24,944 nt of DNA, from contig JAJKFJ010021185.1 in assembly GCA_027382625.1 (NCBI GenBank), forward strand, positions 1-24,944. Direction: 5' to 3'. The stretch comes from Tetmemena sp. SeJ-2015. Its lineage: Eukaryota; Ciliophora; Spirotrichea; Sporadotrichida; Oxytrichidae. Position numbers and translations under genes: made by a program. Within the stretch, counting starts at the first letter, position 1, and the number at the start of each line of letters is the position of its first letter. The notes beneath the pieces were generated by a model, which did not search any database, had not been told where the DNA came from, and saw only the letters and a program-made list of their open reading frames with translations. This document shows, one piece after another, positions 1 to 9,020 of this stretch.

Positions 1-1191
1 GTGGGCCCGCAAAGATACAGCGCATCGAAAAAAGAAAATGCGCATTTTCCCTTTATTTTGAAACCCTTTAAACGAGTGAAGCGATGAAAACCATATTTTT
101 CAGGTCTAGTTAAAATTTAAACTATCGATTTGGAGCGGTTAAATCGAAAATCTCGAGGTGATTTTTGGTCGAAAAAAAAGTCAAAATTGAAAATTTCGAA
201 GGTCCCCAAAATTTAGTTTGGGGGTTTTGTGCCATTGATCCCCCACTGCATCATCTATCATCTGCAACCCGGGGGAATCCCGGGGGTTTTAATTTTTTTC
301 GACAAAATCGCACCCCTGTTAAGTGCCCGCAGAGATACAGCGCATGCGAAAATTGAAAATGCGCATTTAAGGTACTTGCTCTTGATCCCATTTTTTTTAC
401 CTTTTCGGTGAAGCAGTGAAAACCAAAATTTTTTAGGTCTATTAACACTTTAAACTATGATTTGGAGCGGTTAAAAACGAAATCTCGTGGTATTTTGGTC
501 GAAAAAATGTCAAAATTGAAAATTTCAAGAAGGTCCCCAAATTCCACTTTGGGCTCGTTTTCTGCCAGTTGATCCCGAAAAATGCATCATCTCTAATGCA
601 ACCCGGGTAATTCGGGGTCCCTGAATTTATTTCACAAAAATCAGCCTCGCTGATAAGTGCTGCAGAGATACAGCGCGCGAAAAATTGAAAATGCCGTTGT
701 TCCCATTTTTTTGACCTTAATCGAGTGAAGCAATGAAAACCAAATTTTTCAGGCTAGTTAACACTAATCTATCGATTTGGGGGGGTTAAATAAAAATTCA
801 TGGTGATTTTTGGGGCGAAAAAATGTCAAAAAATTTAAAAATTTTGAAAGGGCCCAAAATTTAGCTTTTTGGGTCGTTTCGTGCCGAGTTGATCCCCCAC
901 GTCCATCCTACATTGCAACCGGGGTAATTTTGGGGGCCTGAATTTATTTTACAAAATAGCACTCGCTGATAAGTGCCTGAAAATCGGAAAAAATTGAAAA
1001 TTGAAAATTTTCCTTGATCCCATTTTTTACCTTAATCAGTGAAGCAGATGAAAACCATATTTTTAGGTCTAGTTAACACCTAATCTATCGATTTGGAGCG
1101 GTTAAATCGAAAATCTCGATGGTGATTTTTGGTCGAAAAAATGTCAAAATTGAAAATTTCAATCATGCCCAAATTCAGCTTTGGGCTCGTA
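1..1191. repeat. Tandem satellite, about 3.7 units of 320-332 bp
   Basis: The same landmarks recur in order: AGATACAGCGC at about 13, 333 and 665; AAGTGCC/T at 321, 654 and 971; a block containing TCGATTTGGAGCGGTTAAA; then GTCAAAATTGAAAATTTC; then a C/G-rich block around CAACCCGGG. Spacing is 320-332 bp. Units differ by many small indels, especially in A, T, C and G runs, and the fourth has lost part of the AGATACAG block. The array starts before the window and ends near 1191, where minus-strand coding sequence begins. Oxytricha germline DNA is known to carry abundant satellites with units of a few hundred bp. Whether this is one of those families is not decidable here. No coding signal is specific to it. 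Confidence 0.9.
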
Positions 1192-3922
1192 AAAGGCTCA
1201 TCCTCGACTTCATGATCATTTTTTTTCAGAATTTCAAATCCAACTTTTAAATCAATTAAAGACTAACTAGTGATGCTTTTAGAGTGAAGAAAATGAAGTG
1301 GCAAAGACTTAAATTGAAAATTTTAGTGTTAGTCACTTATGAGGAATGGGGCTCAGACCCTCTTTTTTTGGATTGGTGAGATCTGCGTTGTCTTAATTAA
1401 GTTTTTTCTGTAATTTTGGGAAAGCGTTTATATCATATATAATGATCATTAATATTAATTTATTAATTCACTAAGTATATAGGTTATGGGGTTTATACTC
1501 TAAATCTAAATTCTAGTAAATTAATAAAAAGAAACTAAAATAAAAATTGTTATTGTTTGAGTGGACCCTTGATTTGCCTGTCTGCACTGTTGCGCCTCCT
1601 TAAATTAAAATTAATCTTAAGACCATGCTTGATCCTTGGATCTTTCACAGGCAGACTGATCTTGGCCTGATTCATCTGAGCTTGAGCATTCTCTTTGACA
1701 AAGCTGACTGATTCAAGACTGTTATCCTCCTCAGGATAAGAATTTATATTGTATTGAAACTATTATAAAAATTAAATTATGCTTCTAGTCGTGAGGCTTC
1801 TGAAGAATCGTTGAAACAAATTTCCATCTTGAGGATACTTGATCTCAAACAACTTTCTAACGCAGGGAGCATGAGCCTTGTGACCACAGACAAGGTTCAT
1901 CTGAGGATCTTAAACAGTCAGACCTTATTTACACTCAGAGCAATTCCACTTTCTGGCTGAGACATGTCCAGGCTTCAGGGGATTTCAATTATTAAATTAA
2001 TTGAAAAATAAAATTTATATATTTCTCTAGGTAGTCATAGTAGAAGTTAAAATTGATCCTTCGATATATGTCTCTGTATTTAGGATCTTAAAATTATTTT
2101 CTTCTGGCTTCTTCGGATGAACAGTTTTATTGTTATTGATCGACCAAAATTAAGATTATTGCCTCTCTAATCGTTTGCTATAGTGAAGAACTAATTTTTA
2201 AAAGAATTAATTATTTTGTTGCCAAGATCTGTTCAAAAGTTGATTACTCTGTGGATTTGCAGGTCTGTTGCCCTAATTACTAGTTCCAGAGGGATTGACG
2301 GTGCTAAAATTTAAACCTGAATATTTTCTAGTTGATCTGTTCTAGTGAGCCCTTCTGAGATACTTTTCAGGGAGTGAATAAAGTATGAGGATCCTGAAGG
2401 GACTTTCTCCTCCTCTTCGACAGTACGATTGGGAGGTAGAGTTCCTGGACCAATAGCTAATCTAGTCGTTTATTTGCTTTAAGCTGAGACTCTCACACAT
2501 TCATCTTCTGATTTATAAATTTAGAATTCATTTTTACTGATTGAGAGAATGGAATCTTCTCTTCCTCATCTATCATAGTGAGACCTGCTTTTGAAATTTT
2601 CAGTTACCTCAGAAAGAGTATAGGTCAATATTGTGCAATTAAAAAATGATGCTCATCAAATTCATGTACAGAGTCAGATTCACCATCGCTGTTTTGCCTA
2701 TTACCTCTGAGCTATTTGCCACTTTATCAATCTTCGTGAATAGGTTTATTTAAAAGGCCAGACTTTTAAATACTTTATTAATAAAATCCTAATCATTTTA
2801 AATTTGTCTTCTCATCCAAAGATGGCCAGTGCTCTTCCACACATTCTTGAATCTTCTAAGCATCTCTATTTACTTCCTTTCATTGTCATAATAAATTGAA
2901 ATTCATCAGACTCTCTCATGAAACTATCGCCAAATATTTGTTCTTGATTATATTGAGATTTCTATACTTTGCCTGTTTGTTTCTGTTATCCACAATTAGA
3001 TTTAGGATTATTGTTGCTGCCCCTGATAACCTAGCATTCCAAACTTTGTCTCTACTATTAAACAGAGGCGTCCCTGTCACTGAAGAAGTTTGAGTCATCA
3101 AGGATTGTATATATCTCCTCTATAATGTTCCCTTACATTTAAAAAAGGATTCGTGAGTACTAGTAGGTATGATAGTCTACTAAGCTGTCACAAAATCTTG
3201 AGAAAATGCGGAGGGGCTTAATAAAAAATTTTAGTTGAGAGAAACCGAGAGGGAAGAAGGCTTATAAATTTATCTATGCTCTATTGTCCAAAGGGAGGCA
3301 CTATCTAACTCATTTGTGAATTGGGTAGAAACTATGACTCATTCAAACTTCTTTAAATATTACTTTCATGCTATTTTTTTCAACCTCAACTCTAGTTATA
3401 TGTGTGAAATTGCTATTTTAATAAGACTGCTGAGATTCAATTCCAGAGTGATGCTCGTTGTAAGAGTTGGAGATATTCTGAGAGGAAAAATCTGTGGGGT
3501 TGTTTGAAGAGAGCAGCGATCTGTTCTTTTAATCTTAATTTAGAAGAAAGGATTGTATTTTTAAATTGCTTATAGCTAGACCTAGTTGTTCAGATCAGCG
3601 ATTTGTTCCCGTGTGGGTTGAACTTCCATTGACTCGTAATCCCTGACAATAGTCTAGTTAATCTGGGAATCAAATGCTATAAGAAGTCAATATAAAGTTT
3701 AAAAATGATTCTGTGGGAAATTTTCCGCGGGATTGGCACTATCCAGCACATGCTCTTGTATTTTATCCTCATTAATTCTCTAAAAATAATCATCAGAATT
3801 TAAAGCATTTAATTTATAAGGCGTTATAAAAGTTAAAAGAGAATTTAGGAAGAGATAAACTCAGCTTCGGATGTGTGTGAGTTGAAGTTTTACTGGTAAT
3901 CGTTTAAATGATTTCCTTCCAT
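1192..3922 (-). CDS. Large IES-split germline gene with RING-like zinc finger, 3-prime end lost into satellite
   Basis: Reading minus with TAA/TAG as Gln gives long coding stretches: from ATG at 3922 (MEGNHLNDYQQNFNSHTSEA), about 3820-3660, 3240-2812 (some 140 open codons, Gln/Asn-rich), 2565-2320 (contains RTVEEEEKVPSGSSYF), 2340-2050 and 2000-1565. Near 1942-1862 lies a finger of the form C-x2-C-x14-C-x-H-x2-H-x2-C (CSEC then CGHKAHAPC), RING- or PHD-like but lacking an obvious final Cys pair. A basic serine stretch (LRRRNSADRQ) follows. Coding continues to about 1195 (GFEILKKNDHEVEDEP), then runs into the satellite with no natural stop. One in-frame TGA (2568-2566) and several frame changes remain; some are IESs, others look like 1-nt indels. 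Function unknown. A RING-like finger would suggest ubiquitin ligation, but that is inference only. Confidence 0.65.
3521..3595 (-). other. Probable IES, 7-bp pointer ATCGCTG
   Basis: On the minus strand ATCGCTG occurs at 3602-3596 and again at 3520-3514. Joining at the repeat fuses the frame ending FNPHGNKSL to LSSNNPTDFSSQNISNSYN without a stop, removing 82 bp. The alternative frame (REQIA joined to ALFKQPHRFF) is also open across the join, so the repeat is firmer than the exact protein. Confidence 0.45.
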
Positions 3923-4012
3923 CTATTATTTTTAAATTCAAATTATAAATTAATTACTCTACTTCCTTTTATACTCTTCCTATTTATTTAATGCTATTGC
4001 AGATATACTTAC

Positions 4013-6928
4013 TCAGTCAGTGGTGTCCATCTTTGCTGACTTTTTGGCTTCTCTCAAAATTTAAGCTTCCTGTCTAGGAGCTTAATCTGTCTAGCTTTCT
4101 AAGCATCAATAGTGGTGACTCCGTGAGGTGCTTTTTGTGCTCTGTCCTTAAGTCTCTTTGAAATCTTGTCGTTCTACTTGGCTCTGTTGAAGTTTGTCTC
4201 GTTCACCGTCTTACTTTCTTCCCAATTATGTTTTAATATTATTAGTAGACAGAGACGTATGAGTTAATTAAGGTAATTAAGGATTAAAGAATTAATTATC
4301 AAAAGGTTTAAAATTATAAGAAATTTGGGCAGGGAATTAACTCAGCCCAATTAGTCAATATAATCAGCCACTACAGTAGAAGCTGGAGAGTCAAATTCAA
4401 AGAACTCAGATAAAATCCAAAAGCTCAAAGATAGAGAAAAGATTTCAAACCTCTGAGGATACTCATTTTTCTGGATGTGAGGCACAAGATGAGCATAGAA
4501 TCTGCTAGAACTTAGAGTTGGGATTGAACTTTGGCCTAATCTTTTGCCTCATCTTCTCAGCTATACCCTGAACATTATTGCTATTGTTTGAGTTTCAACA
4601 GATTTAAGAGTTATAAAGATGCCTCCTTGAACTTTGAGCCCACCAATTCTCTAGGAAGGGTTTACAGCCCTGGCGATCCTTTTATTTATCAATATGTATT
4701 AATTACAATTGTAAGAATAGTTTCCTCCTCAGTCATCTTGACATCGTTCATTTCACTTTTGTCAATGATGGTTTGCTGCTTATTATAAACATAGAAGAAT
4801 CTATTTTTAGTTCTTTTTGTCCTAAGGTGCATCTTGAGTGTAGCAATTCTAACATTTATAACTTTACTTTCATTATGAAAAAGAGAGATTAATTGGGTAA
4901 CTTCATTTTGTAAAATAATATTTGCATGATGTTATAAGTTAGGGTCTCTGCAAAAGCCTTCGCTTTTCATTTTCTTCTGCTTTAATTAAAACTATTGATA
5001 ATTAGTTAAATTGAAATATATATTTTTTATTTCCTCTCTGGGTGGACCGTTCTGCTCTAGAATGGTGGAGAATCTTCTTTCCAATCTCAACTTTAACTGG
5101 AAGATGCTGCCAATTTATAGTATCAATTTTCTTGGCTTCATAGAAAGTAAAGAATTGCAAATGGTTTGAAGGTGGAGGGGTCTGACATCTTTGAATTGGG
5201 AACTCTTGACTTTTGACTCTAAGAATTTTGAGCTCGATTTGTAGTTGATCTCAAAATAAAAAATCTAAAAATTAAAAAAAGGAGTGAGCTAAAATTGACT
5301 CGGGCTTTTCTCTACTACGATCCTGATTATATTAAGCAAAATGTAATGTAAATATAATATAGTCGTTGCTTTGCTTTAAAATTGAAATTTTCCCTTGTTG
5401 CTTATGAGGGGTAATTGATTGGTTATGTGACCTGGCCTCTTAGAAAAGATTCTCGCTATCCCACTGCTCATAATATATTTATGAGAAGTTAATTCTCTGA
5501 GCTGTACATTAGAAACTTCGCAGTTGCTAGGCTCTTCGTGGATAGGTTTCATGCTTGGTTGAGAATATATTGATTCATAAGTTTCATTATATTTCTTTAA
5601 TTTATAGTTGAGAGAGATCACATTCTTTCACATCCCTCCTTTCAGCCAAAGTAGAAGGTAATTACTTCCTGTCTGTGAGCCCTCAGGAAGTGAAATTTTT
5701 AAATTAAGGTTTGATAACTATCATGGCCATCAGACTTGGCAGGAGTATAAATAATGAAGCAAGGATTAATCTCAATTTACTTTTTAAAAAGGTTTATACT
5801 GAGTTCACATCGCTTATGTTGCCGCTCTCCATAGCAAGACTCGGACCTTCAATCTTTGAGGTGTTGACACTAAAAGATCTTCTCTTAATGGCGATTTTAA
5901 CAATGACTGTCTCAAGATTCTTCTCCTTCTTTGCCTGCTACAAAAGAATTTCATAAATGCTATTTAAAATGATATTCAGTTTAAAATATTTTTTGTTCCC
6001 TTGATGCATTGAGTCGTGAGTTATTCTTTAAGTTTAAATACTGTTTCTTAAGATGGATGGGCTTTGAAGGTTGTGCGATGGGGTCAAAACTCCAGAATTT
6101 CTAATTATCGTTATTGAGAGAATAAAATATTGATTCAGAAGGGCGAGGAGTGCTCATTTCTCTCTCTGCTTTATTATTATTATTATTATACCAACTCATT
6201 AAAACTTCTTGACTAGTTGGAGAGATAAGAGGGTTGCTCTTAGAGGACTTGGTGATTACTTCCAGCTAAGAACGGATTGTACATATGAGAGCTTGTACCT
6301 GGATTCTAAACACGAGAGATAATAAAAGACTGCTTAACTCATAATTGATATGATTGCATAAATCTGTTCAACATGTTCGCGAAAGGATTAAGAAAAATTA
6401 TATTCTCAAATTGAACTTCGTAATAAATGTTTTACTAACTGTCATACATGAACTGAGCTTGGTTAAGTCATTCTAGTTAAAAATATAGTTATAATTAAGA
6501 AATTTATTTATTTAGAGAAAGGCGTTCAAGACTATCTCCAGCAGAATTTATATGATCTTTTATAATAACTTACTCTAATCTCTGAAATTATCATATCATT
6601 AGAATCCATTTACAATTAAGATTAAATTTCTAAATGGATTGCATCTCTCTCTCTCTTTAAGATATGCTAAAATCGTGCTGTACAGTTTGTATAAACAAAT
6701 ATATTTATTGACAATGATTAGAGAATTAGATTTAGAAGGTTGAAGAAATAATTAAAGAGTGATACTAATTAGAAATCTCTATTTGTGATGTAGTGTTGTT
6801 AATCTGACTCAGTCAGTGGTAAAGATTATTGTTTCTCAGCCTTCTTCTTCAGCTTCCTTTAAAAATTACTATATATAAAAGTTATTTTGACCTTTATAGA
6901 GTGGAAATCATCATATAAATGAAGGCAT
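4013..6928 (-). CDS. Large IES-split germline gene with TAA-encoded poly-Q
   Basis: Minus-strand coding segments run from about 6860 (KKAEKQQSLPLTESDQQHYI) to a TGA at 4015-4013 (KKSAKMDTTD then stop). Strong blocks: 6400-6360 (YEVQFENIIFLNPFANML), 6310-6130 (Asn/Ser/Gln-rich with six TAA codons), 6160-5960, 5930-5800 (KKEKNLETVIVKIAIKRR), 5640-5380, 5252-5025 (FFTFYEAKKIDTINWQHLPV), 4907-4689 (73 open codons), 4500-4342 (HLVPHIQKNEYPQRFEIF) and 4230-4013 (basic, Arg/Lys-rich end). I recognise no domain. Two IESs are resolved (6468-6518, 6327-6357); other frame changes are not. The start is uncertain: ATG 6928 is the first available but is cut off by TGA unless an IES is removed. Stop 4013 and the next ATG at 3922 suggest tandem genes, though one longer gene cannot be excluded. 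Confidence 0.65.
6171..6188 (-). repeat. TTA microsatellite that encodes six Gln (TAA codons)
   Basis: Plus strand shows six TTA units. On minus they are six in-phase TAA codons inside an open frame (NQSRSFNELV, Q6, SRERNEHSS). Under the ciliate code this is a poly-glutamine tract, so the microsatellite is coding. Confidence 0.65.
6327..6357 (-). other. IES, 31 bp, pointer TTTAT
   Basis: Minus strand: TTTAT at 6362-6358 and 6326-6322. The unprocessed frame meets TGA inside the insert. Joining at the repeat gives ...ANMLNRF-IISRVQNPGTSS... in frame. Pointer length and insert size fit non-scrambled spirotrich IESs. Confidence 0.6.
6468..6518 (-). other. IES, 51 bp, pointer CTT
   Basis: Minus strand: CTT at 6521-6519 and 6467-6465, with a TGA just before the second copy. 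Joining gives NSAGDSLERL-NQAQFMYDSQQN in one frame. The insert is AT-rich and the flanks are not. A 3-bp repeat alone is weak; the support is frame restoration plus composition. Confidence 0.55.
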
Positions 6929-7000
6929 TTTATTTAAGCTGAAGTAATGAAATTGTGATTATTGATTTAACTAAAAATATAAATTTTGAGTCTTCTATTT

Positions 7001-7975
7001 TCAATTTAAAATCATCATAGTAGAGTTGGCATGAACAGCTGTAGTTGCTGGTGCTCTCTCAGGTCTCTGCAAAATAAGAAAATTATTTATCAATAAAGTT
7101 ACTATTCTATTTAGGAAATACAGTAGTTTTATATTGCTTAAATTATTTATAATAAAATTTATATTATGTTTCAGATAAGAATTAAATGAATATCGACCCA
7201 GCCTCTGCACTCTTGCCTCTCTAAAATAAGATTTAAGATAAAGTAAAAAAAAATAACTTAAAATAATATGATTAGTATGCATGTATAAACTATTTGGGAT
7301 ATTTATATTCACCTCTATATTTATTTCTTCAAAGAAATTTTAATTAAAAAAGTTTAAATGTTGTAACTTCATTACTATGAAATAACCATACAATTTCAAG
7401 AAAATGTGTAAAAATTTAAATGGAAAAAATTAATAAGTTCAAAATTATTAAATTATTCCAAAATGAAAATTAAAAAAAACAAATTATAAATTTTGAAGTA
7501 AAAAATAAGGACGAAATATAGTTTTGATAGGATATCCTATCCATATATACTATCAAAATTATATGGATCCCAGATAATTATAATGGAATTACCTTACTTA
7601 ATAATTTCTTAAATTATCTCAATATATTTTAATAAATCTTTGAACAATCATTATGTATTTAGCGAATTTACATTCTTTTAATTGTTATCCACAGCATCAT
7701 GAAGTCTCTTGTTGCTAAAAACATTTTAGAATTAAGATTCAAAAATAATCAACTTATTTCGATTAAAGAAGTGTAATATGTGTTTCGAAATCAAGGATTG
7801 GGTTTGTGAATTCGCTCCCTTGAATTTAATTATACGGAGGTTCAGGAATTACTATAATGATAAACATATATTTCCAGAATTAGCAGGGTTGATTAAAGAT
7901 TGAGAGCCACCGAAATAGTTATAAAGATTTAAATTTGAAATCGAGAGTTGAGTGACTGCTTATAATTTTTTATAG
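7001..7975 (-). CDS. Short IES-split germline gene, C-terminus at TGA 7003-7001
   Basis: Minus coding patches: 7970-7875 (YNYFGGSQSLINPANSGN), 7850-7745 (PEPPYNQIQGSEFTNPILDF), 7725-7660 (SNKRLHDAVDNNQKNVNSLN), 7228-7203 (REARVQR) and 7064-7001 (PERAPATTAVHANSTMMILN, stop TGA). Only the last junction is resolved. The stretch 7660-7230 is very AT-rich with no coding signal and is likely IES. Product unknown; the 5-prime end is not defined. Confidence 0.5.
7072..7202 (-). other. IES, 131 bp, 7-bp pointer TGCAGAG
   Basis: Minus strand carries TGCAGAG at 7209-7203 and 7071-7065. The insert is strongly AT-rich. Joining gives REARVQRPERAPATTAVHAN in one frame. Removal length is 138 bp (46 codons), so the frame is open either way. 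The evidence is the 7-bp repeat exactly at both composition changes. Confidence 0.6.
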
Positions 7976-8144
7976 TTAAAATTTAAATGAAAATCTGAAT
8001 TAAGTTAAAAATAATAAATGAAGAGTTGTAAAATGTTTGCCGTTAAATTGAGAACTAAGTAGCTCATTATGAAACTTACTCGATAGCCTCTTAAATTATA
8101 AGAATAGTTTATTCTACTGCAATTACGATAGGAGGTGCATGTGA

Positions 8145-8687
8145 AGATTTATTGAAGCCAAAAACTCCGAACCAACAAATTAACCAAGTTCAAAACTAAT
8201 GCTCAATATAAACGGTACTACATTTAAAGATAACTACGCTACTCTCTATGGCGCAGATTTATACTCCTCTGATGTCATTAACTACATCGCTTTCATATCT
8301 AAGGATTTTTATTTATTCAACAATAGCAAGATCACTAATCTTTAAGCACCAAGCTCCATCTACCTTACGCAAGTCAACTTCTTCTCTTACGGTTTAGCTA
8401 TGCTAGACTAAGATGTTATAAAACTTTAAATATAACTTTTGTAAAAGTAAATATATATCTTGGAATCGAACTGGCTGTCATTATTATTGTTGATTTGGTT
8501 AAGTCTAGAGTTGATAGTGACCTAGTCTCCACTGAAGTCTGAATTCTGCCCATTCTGTGGAATTCTAGATAAGTATATATCATATGTATAGATGCTCTAT
8601 GAGGGTGAAGAGCTATAATCTTACCGTTTTAAGTTGTCGAATCACTAGTAAAGTAGTTTTAAAAATTTAATAAAAATATTAAAATGA
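8145..8687 (+). CDS. Plus-strand ORF with beta-helix-like repeat and C-x2-C motif
   Basis: Open from after TGA 8142-8144 to TGA 8685-8687; first ATG 8199. The start (MLNINGTTFKDNYATLYGAD) resembles the short G-x-x-F-x-N-x-A repeats of polymorphic-membrane-protein/parallel beta-helix surface proteins that are common in ciliates; only one clear unit is visible. About 8535-8570 gives SEFCPFCGILDKY. The AT-rich 8420-8500 inside may be an IES. Another frame (8104-8195, IGGACEDLLKPKTPNQQ) also looks coding, so the true 5-prime end may lie there. Role unknown. Confidence 0.45.
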
Positions 8688-8726
8688 TTTTTATTAAATA
8701 AGTGAGCTGAAGCTAGCAAGTCTTAA

Positions 8727-9020
8727 ATGTCTCTGTTATAAGGTAATATCATCTTTAATATTTATGGCTTCCACTACTTTGAGATAAATGACAATGTCAA
8801 ACTGAGAGTCCATAATCCTAATGGCTATTTGAAGGCTATTTGAAGGCTATTTGAAGGCTATTTGAGTCGTACTCATTCAAAGCTTTAGCTTTACTCTAGA
8901 ACTATACAGCAACTATAAGAGACAATTCCAAGCTTCTTTTTTCATAGCCAGCATTCTCTACTTGAGCTGTAGAATCTAGACCCTATATATTAGCAAACTG
9001 AGATAGACAAGAATGACTGA
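8727..9020 (+). CDS. Plus-strand ORF interrupted by an 11-bp tandem repeat
   Basis: From ATG 8727 the frame reads GNIIFNIYGFHYFEINDNVK then VHNPNGYL, meets TGA at 8841-8843 inside the tandem repeat, and resumes in the same frame as SRTHSKLQLYSRTIQQLQET to a TGA at 9018-9020. Three of four repeat copies are 33 bp, so the frame is preserved and the only stop lies in the repeat. The end overlaps ATG 9013 of the next ORF. It may be the upstream part of the same coding unit. No domain recognised. Confidence 0.45.
8823..8866 (+). repeat. 11-bp tandem repeat x4 (GGCTATTTGAA)
   Basis: Three exact copies and a fourth ending G. Each contains TGA; one falls in frame with the flanking ORF. Confidence 0.95.

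Noticed and set aside
215..232. GGGGGTTTTGTG in the satellite as telomeric repeat
   Set aside because: Single imperfect unit that varies between satellite copies; not a G4T4 tandem.
229..448. Standard-code ORFs on both strands inside the first repeat units
   Set aside because: They lie in satellite sequence, are not conserved between units, and have no protein-like pattern.
2566..2568. TGA as a recoded sense codon (also at 10155-10157)
   Set aside because: Several genes end naturally at TGA (7001, 12196, 13-kb module, 19112, 22451); isolated in-frame TGAs are better explained by indels, IES remnants or mutation.
6645..6658. CT microsatellite
   Set aside because: Short dinucleotide run overlapping a possible coding frame; nothing further to support.
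7522..7558. Hairpin with 9-bp arms TTTTGATAG/CTATCAAAA (and 10-bp arms at 6603-6640)
   Set aside because: Short AT-rich inverted repeats are expected by chance here; no terminator or element context.
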